From the NCBI GenBank assembly GCA_040387755.1, contig JAZKDB010000004.1, forward strand, positions 124,001-188,000: DNA of 64,000 nucleotides, written 5' to 3'. Numbering within the stretch: the stretch's first letter is position 1; the number at the start of each line of letters is the position of its first letter. Position numbers and translations under genes: made by a program. Below are positions 45,754-54,234 of this stretch, piece by piece. The DNA comes from Rurimicrobium sp040387755. Its GTDB lineage: Bacteria; Bacteroidota; Bacteroidia; Chitinophagales; Chitinophagaceae. A model generated the notes under the pieces. The model was not told where the DNA came from, did no database searches, and worked only from the letters and a program-made list of their open reading frames with translations.

Positions 45754-48003
45754 TTAACTGTTATCTGCATCCAAACGGCGATATGCTTTGATAAAAATAG
45801 CACCTAAGTTTTTATGCGGAGGCACATAATCTTTAAATAAGGGTTCACTTACTTTTCCTTTAAATTCTCCACCTAATCTCTTCCACATGTTCACCCAATT
45901 GACATCAGTACCTTCACTAAGGTTATCATTAAGGGCTCTCAAAATAGGTTCGTTTACTGCCATCGCACCCGTTTGCTTGGTTGAGATAATCTGTGCATCC
46001 GGAGAGTTGTTCAGTATGGTTGACAAATTATGATAACCGCCACAGGAGCCTAATACCACCACTTTCGTTTTATTTGTCAGGCGCTCCAATGTCGTAGGCA
46101 AATGATAACTATGGCCACGATGTACAATTACTGCCGGGTGAATATTGTTGTCGTCCATGTGCTTATTCAGCGCTTTTTGGGCTTCTTCATCTTCAGGTTC
46201 GGCTAATGGTAAATTGGCAAAAACATTGACTGCCTTGCCAGATGTTGAGGTAATATTAATCCAATATTTACTGGTAGTCAGTTTCCATTTAGGCCCTTTG
46301 AAATTACTCAGAAAGCTGTTGTAAGACATCTTTCCATCTTCATCACCATAAAAAAAGAACTGCTCTACTACAGAACTGTCAACATCTACCAGATTGGCAT
46401 AAGGCACGAAATTTATCGGAGGGAGATTCAGTTTTTTCGAACGTTCTGCAGCTGCTTCATCAGTCAAACTATCCTTCGCTCCTTCAAAAAGTGTGGCTAA
46501 TAAGGCATATACTTTCAAGCCTTTTTTACTTCTTTTCTTACCGGCCAATTCATAGTTATTTCTCACTTCTTCCTTCAAAAATTCAATTAACGCAGAGTCT
46601 TCAATGCTACCAAAAGCATCAGCAACATCCACTGCATCTTCCAGTTCATCTTCCTTTCCTTTATCCAGATTGGCAACAAAATCTTTCATCAAAGTTTTCC
46701 TTTTCTCTTCGGTAAAGGTGGCCAGAAACTGATCTAACCTTCCGAAACCGGCACTCATTCTGATAAACGTACGAAATTTGTCGTAATGCAGTTTTTCCAA
46801 AAATTCATCACCATTCATTGGTTTCATTTTTTCCATCAGACGCTTAAATGCACCGGTAAATGAACTTGTATAGATTTCTTCCTGTCCATATACTATGATG
46901 TAATAAATTGCTTCAGGACTTAAACTCTCTATGCATTTAAAACGAACAGCTTCAGTTTTATCATGCAGTTCATCCATAATACGAACATAATCTCTCAGTG
47001 CCCTGTACTCCAGTTCACTATTGATACTGCTGTTACCTAAAGTTTCATTTTCTATTCTGAGGCGTACGAGATTTTTGAAAAACAAATCCTGATCTGAAGT
47101 GATTTTGTCTACTTCGGCAATGGTCAGTTTTTGATTATGAATATCGTTTAAAAAAGTCTTGGCTTTTAAGGGCGCTTTTGATTCTTTCGAAATTCGGACA
47201 ATTGTCTTGACCAATGGGTCTGTATTGCGATTTAAGGCATTCTGAATGCTGACATTGGTGGATGTAGCGTAATTAAAAACCTCGTCAGGAACCACTTTGG
47301 CAGCACCAGCAAGCACAACATCTGCACAAGGTCTGTTGGCAAATTCTCCTAATTTTTTAATCAATAGCGTTGCGTCCTGCTTAGCGATTTCCTGACACAA
47401 GTAGTCCTTATCTGCATCATTCAGCAGCTGGCTGTTGGCCAATGAATAGATGTTCACATTGTTCTTTACAAAATCAGAGAGCTTGCCCTCATATTTTGCA
47501 ATCACCATTTGCTTAAAGTTGCTGACCATCCTTTTATAGTAAACAGGAGGGTGCTTTGTGTCACTGTTAAATTGAATCAGAACATTTTCCAGAGCTCTAT
47601 GATATCCAAGTTTTGTTTGATTCTCGGTAAACTTATCTGCAATGGGCAAATTTTCTATCATTATCTGAATGCGGCTCACTTCCTTCAGCAGGCTGTTTGT
47701 CAGTGTTTTGCTCCCTTCTTCGTCATCTGTAATTTTGATGTGATTATCAGCAATACCATCAGACAAGTCAGCACGCTTTTGTTGCTTGCTCACCTTATCA
47801 AAAAACAAGCTTCGCTGCATAGGCACCGGATTAATCAATGTATCCAATCCATACACAGATACCTCTTTCTTTTCTTCCTTCTTGGATTCTCTCTTAGACT
47901 CTCTTTTGTTCTCCTCCTTCTTTTCGCTTTTTTGAGCAAATACAATCGGGCTATTCAAACACAGAAACAAGGCTCCAAAAAAAATGTTGTTCTTTAAAGT
48001 CAT
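45754..48003 (-). CDS. Large exported protein with a possible clan CD peptidase C-terminus
   Basis: The 749-residue protein has a signal peptide ending PIVFA|QKS, a highly charged Lys/Glu/Arg/Ser segment at about residues 25-50, and a long helical middle region. Towards the C-terminus it reads FFFYGDEDGKMSYNSFL, PAVIVHRGHSYHLPTT (His628/631/634) and KVVVLGSCGGYHN (Cys654). A hydrophobic strand ending in His followed by another ending in Cys is the arrangement of caspase-, gingipain- and CHAT-like peptidases. I recognise no named family, and activity is inference. The ATG at 48003 is used. The cytochrome-like gene follows 28 nt downstream. Confidence 0.65.
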   Translation of the reverse strand: MTLKNNIFFGALFLCLNSPIVFAQKSEKKEENKRESKRESKKEEKKEVSVYGLDTLINPVPMQRSLFFDKVSKQQKRADLSDGIADNHIKITDDEEGSKTLTNSLLKEVSRIQIMIENLPIADKFTENQTKLGYHRALENVLIQFNSDTKHPPVYYKRMVSNFKQMVIAKYEGKLSDFVKNNVNIYSLANSQLLNDADKDYLCQEIAKQDATLLIKKLGEFANRPCADVVLAGAAKVVPDEVFNYATSTNVSIQNALNRNTDPLVKTIVRISKESKAPLKAKTFLNDIHNQKLTIAEVDKITSDQDLFFKNLVRLRIENETLGNSSINSELEYRALRDYVRIMDELHDKTEAVRFKCIESLSPEAIYYIIVYGQEEIYTSSFTGAFKRLMEKMKPMNGDEFLEKLHYDKFRTFIRMSAGFGRLDQFLATFTEEKRKTLMKDFVANLDKGKEDELEDAVDVADAFGSIEDSALIEFLKEEVRNNYELAGKKRSKKGLKVYALLATLFEGAKDSLTDEAAAERSKKLNLPPINFVPYANLVDVDSSVVEQFFFYGDEDGKMSYNSFLSNFKGPKWKLTTSKYWINITSTSGKAVNVFANLPLAEPEDEEAQKALNKHMDDNNIHPAVIVHRGHSYHLPTTLERLTNKTKVVVLGSCGGYHNLSTILNNSPDAQIISTKQTGAMAVNEPILRALNDNLSEGTDVNWVNMWKRLGGEFKGKVSEPLFKDYVPPHKNLGAIFIKAYRRLDADNS

Positions 48004-48259
48004 ACTTTGGCTTTTTATGTAACAATTCACGTATTCAGGCAAAACTACTGAATTAAGAGGGCTATTAAATGTAAATTATTCTTAACAAATTTTATTTTTA
48101 ATATAGTTATTCATGCCTGCTCTCTTTGCTTAGAATTGTAAGTAATCTTCCCACTTCCGGAAACCTGAAGAGCAAAACGCGTTCCATTTGATTAAGACTT
48201 TTAATTCATCTGACCTGTCATGTTTTTAAAAAAAGAAGTTAAAAACAAATTTTTTATCC

Positions 48260-48267
48260 TAGTTTTG
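48260..48267 (+). promoter_or_regulatory. -7 box of the B12 operon promoter
   Basis: TAGTTTTG fits TAnnTTTG and ends 4 nt before the riboswitch aptamer begins at about 48272. Confidence 0.55.
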
Positions 48268-48271
48268 CCTC

Positions 48272-48451
48272 TGCTTAGGTTTCCTCCTTTGGGAGGAATT
48301 AAAAGGGAATCAGGTGTAAATCCTGAACATTACCCGATGCTGTAAGTTTCATCAATAGCTTTTGCAATTATCTTCAAAAGCCACTGTCCGCAAATAATAC
48401 AAAGGATGGGAAGGCGCAAAAGTGAAACAAGTCAGAAGACCTACCCAAGCA
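48272..48451 (+). ncRNA. Cobalamin (AdoCbl-type) riboswitch
   Basis: The closing stem pairs TGCTT (48272-48276) with AAGCA (48447-48451). Inside are the conserved GGGAATCAGGTGTAAATCC stretch (48305-48323 region), the B12 box GCCACTG at 48380-48386, a GGATGGGAAGGCGCAAA segment and AAGTCAGAAGACCTACC near the 3' end. These are the diagnostic blocks of the cobalamin riboswitch. It lies in the leader of the DUF4465-BtuB operon, so binding of the cofactor should shut off uptake genes. The 150 nt between aptamer and first ATG show no strong terminator, so control may be at translation or by a weak hairpin. Confidence 0.92.
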
Positions 48452-48604
48452 TAGTAAATCACTGCTTTCGGGATTTTTAAAAGCTCAGGTGATGAATATT
48501 TTGCTCTCTGTGCACGGATAGCAGTTTGTTCTTTTCTCCTGTAATTTTTGTCTTGCTGAGTAGTTTGTTATTGTTTAACCCAAAATTTAAAAACAACAAA
48601 CGCA

Positions 48605-49585
48605 ATGCGCAAATTATTACTTTCTCTCTTTGTATTGGCAGCTTGCTATACAAGTAATGCCCAAACTACAGCTACTTTTGAGTCGCTTACATTGCCAAAA
48701 GCGGACACCGCCTATATAAATTATTCATCTTATGGAAGTGATGTAGGCTTTTCGGACGGTCTTGCCTATTTTCCTTGTGTATATGACACCTCTTTCGGCT
48801 ATGAATTCTGGGCCGGCGGTTTTGCTTATTCCAATATGACTGACAGCATTACCAGTGGTTTTATGAATCAATATTCGGCTAAAACAGCAAAAGGATTTGC
48901 CGCTTCCAGCAACTATGTTGTTGCTTATGGCCAGGAAAATACTGTTCGCCTTACAGGTGCAGCCACAGGAAAATCAATGTTGGGATTTTATATTACCAAC
49001 AGCACTTATGCCTACAACAGTATGAGAAGCGGTGACGGCTTCTCGAAAAAATTCAATGCAACAGATAAGGACTATTTCCGTCTGGATGTTTTTGCCTACA
49101 GAAAAGACACTTTGGGCAAAGATTCTGTAAGTTTTTATTTAGCTGACTTCAGAAATACAGACTCTACAAAAAACTATATCGTCAGAGACTGGCAATGGGT
49201 TGATTTGGCAAAAATAGGCAAAGCAGACAGCTTATACTTCCGTCTGCAATCTACAGACAATGGTAGCTTTGGCATGAATACTCCTGCGTATTTCTGTATG
49301 GACAATTTTATGACCAACGAAACTGGTTTATCTATTGCATCAGTTTCAACAAAAGCAGATATCAAAATATTTCCAAACCCTGCAACGGATAAAATTACTA
49401 TAGAGTCCTCTATTGGCTCAAAGCAAGGAGTAACGGTAACTGATTTTTCGGGTCGTATAGTTGCGGTGTATGAAATGAATGAAAAACAATTAATCATAAA
49501 TCTTGAGGGTTACGCTCCGGGCACTTATATATTGAATTTCACAAACGGAAATCAATCTGCCAGTTCCAGATTTGTAAAACAATAA
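48605..49585 (+). CDS. DUF4465 protein with T9SS sorting domain, BtuH-like
   Basis: The 326-residue protein has a signal peptide ending TSNA|QTT, a DUF4465 domain (ATFESLTLPKADTAYI, GFAYSNMTDSITSGFMNQYS, FYITNSTYAY, FRLDVFAYRK, PAYFCMDNF; residues about 25-240) and a C-terminal T9SS sorting domain from about residue 250 (IKIFPNPATDKITIES to SSRFVKQ). To my recollection the B. thetaiotaomicron B12-binding surface protein BtuH is of this family. The position directly behind the riboswitch makes a surface B12-binding role likely. It is first in a four-gene operon; the next ATG is 5 nt away. Confidence 0.85.
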   Translation: MRKLLLSLFVLAACYTSNAQTTATFESLTLPKADTAYINYSSYGSDVGFSDGLAYFPCVYDTSFGYEFWAGGFAYSNMTDSITSGFMNQYSAKTAKGFAASSNYVVAYGQENTVRLTGAATGKSMLGFYITNSTYAYNSMRSGDGFSKKFNATDKDYFRLDVFAYRKDTLGKDSVSFYLADFRNTDSTKNYIVRDWQWVDLAKIGKADSLYFRLQSTDNGSFGMNTPAYFCMDNFMTNETGLSIASVSTKADIKIFPNPATDKITIESSIGSKQGVTVTDFSGRIVAVYEMNEKQLIINLEGYAPGTYILNFTNGNQSASSRFVKQ

Positions 49586-49590
49586 TTTTC

Positions 49591-50592
49591 ATGAAAAATC
49601 AAATTCTTGTTTTTCTTCTCAGTACAATTCTGGGCATAAATGCTCAAGCCCAATTTGCGCCACAAGTTGGCTTGGCAGGAAGCACTGCTATTCACAAATC
49701 AAGTTCATCTATTAAGGCATGGGCAAAAGAATGTAGTATCCAACGTGGTTATTTAAATATCGCCGATAAAGCAAGCGGATACAGCTCTACTGGTGATAGT
49801 TCGAACGCTTTGGGTATAGCTGACGGAATGGTCATTAGCCTTGGCGACAGCGGTATCGCCACCGTTCAATTTTCCCAATCCATTTATAATGACAATGGTG
49901 CTGACTTTGTAATTTTCGAAAATGGCTTTCAAAATCCGGCCAATCCGGAAGAAGCTTTTCTTGAATTGGCCTTTGTAGAAGTCAGCTCAGATGGACAACA
50001 TTTTTTTCGCTTCCCAGCAACATCAAATACCTTAAGCAGTGTACAAATTAGAGGTGCAGGCGACTATATGGATGCAAGGTTAATTAATAATCTGGCCGGA
50101 AAGTATGCCGCACAATATGGTACACCATTTGACCTGGAAGAACTAAAAGGAACCGTTGGATTGAACATAAATAAAGTCACACACATTCGAATCATCGATG
50201 TAGTCGGCTCTATCGACCAATATGCATCAAAAGACAAGAATGGTCAGACAATCAATGACCCCTACCCTACACCTTTCCCTACAGGTGGTTTTGATTTGGA
50301 TGCAGTGGGTGCAATACATTTAAATAGCTCAGAGATTAACGAATTGATTTCCGTTAAACCTAATATTTTCCCAAATCCGGCCAGTACACTACTCATGGTT
50401 AATCTTACCTCTGCTGTTGCAAATGATAATGCCGAAATAACCATCAACGACATTAGTGGCAGGACTTTACTTCGCCAAAAAGCAACTCAAGAAAACACCA
50501 TTAATATCGAATCATTGCAACCCGGATTTTACTTCATCAGTCTTAGTCAATCTTTTGGCAGCACATGTATAGGGAAATTTTCAAAAATCTAA
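49591..50592 (+). CDS. Cell-surface protein of the B12 operon with T9SS sorting domain
   Basis: The 333-residue protein has a signal peptide ending NAQA|QFA and a domain with GIADGMVISLGDSGIATVQF, ADFVIFENGFQNPANPEEAF and ITHIRIIDVVG-like segments that resembles surface proteins found near BtuB in Bacteroidota. The C-terminus (VKPNIFPNPASTLLMVN to GKFSKI) is a T9SS sorting domain. Its function is not known; co-expression suggests it helps capture B12 or a corrinoid-protein complex. Its last 28 nt overlap the next gene. Confidence 0.8.
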   Translation: MKNQILVFLLSTILGINAQAQFAPQVGLAGSTAIHKSSSSIKAWAKECSIQRGYLNIADKASGYSSTGDSSNALGIADGMVISLGDSGIATVQFSQSIYNDNGADFVIFENGFQNPANPEEAFLELAFVEVSSDGQHFFRFPATSNTLSSVQIRGAGDYMDARLINNLAGKYAAQYGTPFDLEELKGTVGLNINKVTHIRIIDVVGSIDQYASKDKNGQTINDPYPTPFPTGGFDLDAVGAIHLNSSEINELISVKPNIFPNPASTLLMVNLTSAVANDNAEITINDISGRTLLRQKATQENTINIESLQPGFYFISLSQSFGSTCIGKFSKI

Positions 50593-51644
50593 TCTTCCTG
50601 ATGGTTATTGGGCTTGTCGCTTTTTCTTGTAAAAAAGACAAGCCCAACCCTACTGATACAACTTTACCAAAAGACAGTACAGGTAGAGTGTTGATTGTGT
50701 GTGAAGGGAGTCTGGGCAACGGCAATAGTGAGCTGAGTATTTATTATCCATACAAAGACAGTGTATTCAACGATGTCTATAAAAACGCCAACGGACAGTC
50801 TTTAGGAGATGTTTTCCAGAGTATCAGCAAAATCAAACAGCAGTATTTTTTGTGTGTTAATAATTCGGACAAAATAGTAGTACTGGATGCCAATACCTGG
50901 CAGCAAAAAGCTACTATTAAAGTATCAAAACCACGGTACCTATTGGATGTGGGTCACAATCGCGCCTACGTTGGCTCATTATTCAGCAACACTATTTTTG
51001 TCATCAATACACTCACATTTTCTGTTGAGAAGGAAATAAAAATGCCTTATCAGAATGCAGAAGGAATGATACTTAAAGATGGCATTGCTTATGTTTGTTG
51101 CTGGGATACTGCCTGCAACAAATTATACCAAATCAATACCAGTACAGATAGCATAATCGATAGTATTCAATTAGCGGGCAATGCCCCTCAAAATATATTA
51201 CTGGACAAAGAAAATAAGATTTGGGTAATGGCAGGAAATGCATACAAAGCTAAAGATGCCAGTCTTTCCAGAATTGACATTTCTACAAAGAAAATTATTC
51301 AGTCCTTTCTTTTTTCAAAAGGTGTTGAAGCTATCAAAGCAAGCTTTAACAGACATGCCGATACCTTATACTTTTTGGAAGTAAACTATAATGGGGGAAC
51401 GGTCAACAATGGTGTTTTCCGAATGCCCATCACCAGCCATTCCTTGCCTGACAAAGCTCTAATTTCCTGTCAGGCCAATCAATATTTTTGGGGCTTGGCT
51501 ATAGACCCCAATTCAGGATGTATATATGTCGGAGATCCTAAAGGATTTGTTCAAAAAGGTACTGTTTTAATTTATACTCCTTTAGCTCAGTTACTGCGAC
51601 AATTCAATGTAGGTCTGGGTGTAGGTTCTTTCTTTTTTGACTAA
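50565..51644 (+). CDS. BtuG-like beta-propeller lipoprotein
   Basis: The 359-residue protein has a lipoprotein signal (LVAFSC then KKDKPNP) followed by a YncE/DUF5074-type seven-bladed propeller (VLIVCEGSLGNGNSELSIY, KIVVLDANTWQQKATIKVS, NTIFVINTLTFSVEKEIKMP and so on). BtuG of B. thetaiotaomicron is a propeller lipoprotein of this kind that sits on BtuB and binds B12 very tightly; the assignment here rests on fold, operon and riboswitch. The ATG at 50565 overlaps the previous gene by 28 nt; a start at the next Met would shorten the signal too much. Confidence 0.82.
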   Translation: MYREIFKNLIFLMVIGLVAFSCKKDKPNPTDTTLPKDSTGRVLIVCEGSLGNGNSELSIYYPYKDSVFNDVYKNANGQSLGDVFQSISKIKQQYFLCVNNSDKIVVLDANTWQQKATIKVSKPRYLLDVGHNRAYVGSLFSNTIFVINTLTFSVEKEIKMPYQNAEGMILKDGIAYVCCWDTACNKLYQINTSTDSIIDSIQLAGNAPQNILLDKENKIWVMAGNAYKAKDASLSRIDISTKKIIQSFLFSKGVEAIKASFNRHADTLYFLEVNYNGGTVNNGVFRMPITSHSLPDKALISCQANQYFWGLAIDPNSGCIYVGDPKGFVQKGTVLIYTPLAQLLRQFNVGLGVGSFFFD

Positions 51645-53582
51645 TTGAAATTTCATTTTCCATATCATTTCAGGCAATGTGCAATATTATTCATATTGTT
51701 CTTTACCGTGCAACAACAGTGTCTGGCACAGGAGAAAAAACTGAAAGTGGTGAAAATTCATCAACCAAGAACAATCCGTAAAAGACAATCTGACGAAAAG
51801 CTAAATGGCTTTGCTCCGGGCATGAAAATATTGACCGTGGATTCGCAATGGATGGCTCAATATGCCCTTCAAAATTTAAGTCAGTTATTGACACAACAGA
51901 TTCCTGTTTTTGTCAAATCCTATGGCATCAATAGTATGGCCACACTTAATTTCAGAGGCTCTTCTTCTGCACAATCTCAGGTATTATGGAATGGCGTACC
52001 TCTAAATAGTGCATCCTCCGGAATGACAGATGTATCAATGCTAAGTGTCAATAATTTTGATCAGATTGATATTGCTTACGGCGGCTCTTCGGCACTGTTG
52101 GGTAGCGGAAATGTAGGAGCAGCTTTACTACTCAATAATAATTTCAATGGTATAGATACCCACAAAAAATGGCAGACAAAAATGGGCACCGAAACAGGGA
52201 GCTTCGGACAATACAAACTTAGTCTTCAGGAATATTACTCGAGCAAAAAAATGTTGGTCTCTTTAAAATTCATGCATCAACAAGCCAATAATAATTTCCT
52301 TTATGAGGCGCAGAATACACAGCGAATTAAATTGAGTAATGCTACATTACAAAGCAATAGCATCATGCTGAATTTTGGCTACCATTTTTCACCAAATACT
52401 CATCTGAAATTCTCAGTCTGGCACCAATATTTCAACCGTGAAATTCCCCCTGCTATGTTTGAACTCATATCATTAAAACAGCAAGAGGATAAGGCCTTAA
52501 GATGCTTATTAGATATTGAAACCGTTGTTGGAAAGAAAAACAAACTGTACACTAAGACTTCCTTTTCGCAAGAAGGAATGGTGTATAAAGATGTGGCTAT
52601 TGGATTGTCTTCGCGCAACACTATCTACCAATATTTTCAGGAATTTGGATGGAAAAGGCAATTTCATCCAAGACATGAATTCTTACTGTTTCTGCCCATT
52701 AACGTAACCTGGACGTTGCCTGTAAACGATTCGCAGACCCGATATCAGAAAAGAGTGGCACTGGCTGGCGCCTATCATTACAAAGCCTGCGACAACAAAT
52801 TACTAGTTGCTTTCAATACCCGTTTCGAACAAATCAATACGCAGTCTGTCTTTCTGGCCGGTGCAAATGCTTCCTTTTCATTCCATCCATTTTTCAAAAT
52901 AAGAGGAAATATTCAAAGCAGCTACAGAGCCCCGACACTGAATGAATGGTACTATCTGCCCGGAGGAAATATTAACCTGAAACCGGAAAAAGGATGGAAC
53001 ATCGATGCCGGCTATGAATTGAAAATACCTATCAATACCCAATGGTCAGTCCAACAAGATATCAGCATATTTAATCGCCAAATTAAGGATTGGATTTTAT
53101 GGTTTGGGGGTTCAATCTGGACTCCTCATAACATTGCGGAAGTGAATAGCAGGGGACTGGAAACAAACAATAATCTGATATGGAAAAAAGCTAACTGGAA
53201 AATATATGCCGGCCTTAATACTTCGTTTGTATTGGCAACAACTGTACAAAGCCATATTCCTAACGATGGAAGTATTGGCAAGCAAATACCTTATTCCCCA
53301 CGATATAACGGACAAGCTAATATCGGATTCTCATTCAAAAAATTTTCCCTTAATTACAACCACACATACACAGGCTACCGCTTTATTACTACAGACGAAT
53401 CTCAATTCCTTAAACCCTACCAGACAGGTAATTTTTACGCAGCCTTTTCGTGCAAAATAAAGAAATTGGATTGCTCAGTTAATGCACGATACAACAATGC
53501 CTGGAACGAGATATATCAGGTAGTCAATCTAAGGCCTATGCCAAGAGGCAATTGGGCCATCGGATTGAGTTTTGTTTACTAG
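51645..53582 (+). CDS. btuB: TonB-dependent vitamin B12 receptor
   Basis: The 645-residue protein has a signal ending CLA|QEK, a plug domain (LSQLLTQQIPVFVKSYG, ATLNFRGSSSAQSQVLWNGV, IDIAYGGSSALLGSGNVGAA) and a 22-stranded-type barrel with YRAPTLNEWYYLPGG and a final aromatic Tyr. The size matches BtuB-type receptors rather than SusC-like ones (about 1000 aa). The start is TTG, directly after the stop of the BtuG-like gene (TAATTG); no ATG precedes the plug. No btuFCD genes occur in the window, so the inner-membrane transporter must be elsewhere. Confidence 0.88.
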   Translation: MKFHFPYHFRQCAILFILFFTVQQQCLAQEKKLKVVKIHQPRTIRKRQSDEKLNGFAPGMKILTVDSQWMAQYALQNLSQLLTQQIPVFVKSYGINSMATLNFRGSSSAQSQVLWNGVPLNSASSGMTDVSMLSVNNFDQIDIAYGGSSALLGSGNVGAALLLNNNFNGIDTHKKWQTKMGTETGSFGQYKLSLQEYYSSKKMLVSLKFMHQQANNNFLYEAQNTQRIKLSNATLQSNSIMLNFGYHFSPNTHLKFSVWHQYFNREIPPAMFELISLKQQEDKALRCLLDIETVVGKKNKLYTKTSFSQEGMVYKDVAIGLSSRNTIYQYFQEFGWKRQFHPRHEFLLFLPINVTWTLPVNDSQTRYQKRVALAGAYHYKACDNKLLVAFNTRFEQINTQSVFLAGANASFSFHPFFKIRGNIQSSYRAPTLNEWYYLPGGNINLKPEKGWNIDAGYELKIPINTQWSVQQDISIFNRQIKDWILWFGGSIWTPHNIAEVNSRGLETNNNLIWKKANWKIYAGLNTSFVLATTVQSHIPNDGSIGKQIPYSPRYNGQANIGFSFKKFSLNYNHTYTGYRFITTDESQFLKPYQTGNFYAAFSCKIKKLDCSVNARYNNAWNEIYQVVNLRPMPRGNWAIGLSFVY

Positions 53583-53597
53583 GTTTTACTGAAAATA

Positions 53598-53825
53598 TCA
53601 AGGCACAGGATCATAACCACTTTTACCCCAGGGATGGCAGGATAGAATCCTCTTAAGGGCCATCATGCCTCCTTTGAAAGGTCCGTATTTCTTAATCGCT
53701 TCAGTACCATAAGCACTGCAGGTAGGAGTATAACGACAGTTTGCACCCAAAAATGGAGAAATGGAAGTTTGATAAATACGGATTATTCCCAAAAACAGAA
53801 AACTAAATACCTTTCGTATCATCAT
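53598..53825 (-). CDS. yidD: Membrane protein insertion efficiency factor
   Basis: YidD is a small membrane-associated protein that assists YidC-dependent insertion. The 75-residue sequence has the family pattern LGIIRIYQTSISPFLGANCR, then YTPTCSAYGTEAIKKYG and the C-terminal ILSCHPWGKSGYDPVP. It overlaps the end of rnpA by 23 nt and belongs to the rpmH-rnpA-yidD operon. Two adjacent ATG codons could start it. Confidence 0.93.
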   Translation of the reverse strand: MMIRKVFSFLFLGIIRIYQTSISPFLGANCRYTPTCSAYGTEAIKKYGPFKGGMMALKRILSCHPWGKSGYDPVP

Positions 53826-54216
53826 TCTGTGGATTTAATGGCAACTGCTTGCATAAAGTGTCAATAGCATTGCAAACTGACTGATTGATTAATGTAAAAT
53901 CAGGATTGGGGCTGCCCGTAAAAATAAAAAACAAATGTAGATGCTGATTTGAAGAAACAAGCTCATAAAGCTTATGCTTATGGAGCCTCCAGGCTTCACG
54001 GATAAGCCGTTTGGTTCGGTTGCGATGAACAGCAAGTGGTGTGCGTTTCTTAGGTACCGACACAGCAATCCTTGCGGGCGACAGTTCTTTGTCGCGAGGC
54101 AATTGCAGCCAAATACATTTGAGTGGAAATGAAGAAAACGCTTTCCCTTGTTGGAAAAGCGTTTTAATATGTTGCTCCCGTTTTAGCCGCTCGTGAACTG
54201 TGAAAGTGTAGCGAAT
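53803..54216 (-). CDS. rnpA: Ribonuclease P protein component, apparent ATT start
   Basis: RnpA is the protein subunit of RNase P, which matures tRNA 5' ends. The frame encodes RYTFTVHERLKREQHIKTLF with the usual N-terminal motif, then RIAVSVPKK and the signature RNRTKRLIREAWRL. Upstream of RYTF the only in-frame codons before the rpmH stop (54235-54237) are TCT TTA AAT TCT TCT GCC ATT, so no ATG, GTG or TTG exists; ATT at 54214-54216 is the only plausible start, giving 137 aa. The first canonical start codon, TTG at 54102, would delete 38 residues including the conserved first helix. It directly follows rpmH and overlaps yidD. Confidence 0.82.
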   Translation of the reverse strand: MRYTFTVHERLKREQHIKTLFQQGKAFSSFPLKCIWLQLPRDKELSPARIAVSVPKKRTPLAVHRNRTKRLIREAWRLHKHKLYELVSSNQHLHLFFIFTGSPNPDFTLINQSVCNAIDTLCKQLPLNPQNDDTKGI

Positions 54217-54234
54217 GGCAGAAGAATTTAAAGA

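Noticed and set aside
53803..54102. Short RnpA beginning at the TTG codon (99 aa)
   Set aside because: It would lack the conserved N-terminal RYTF...ERLKR...IKTLF segment, which is present in the same frame upstream.
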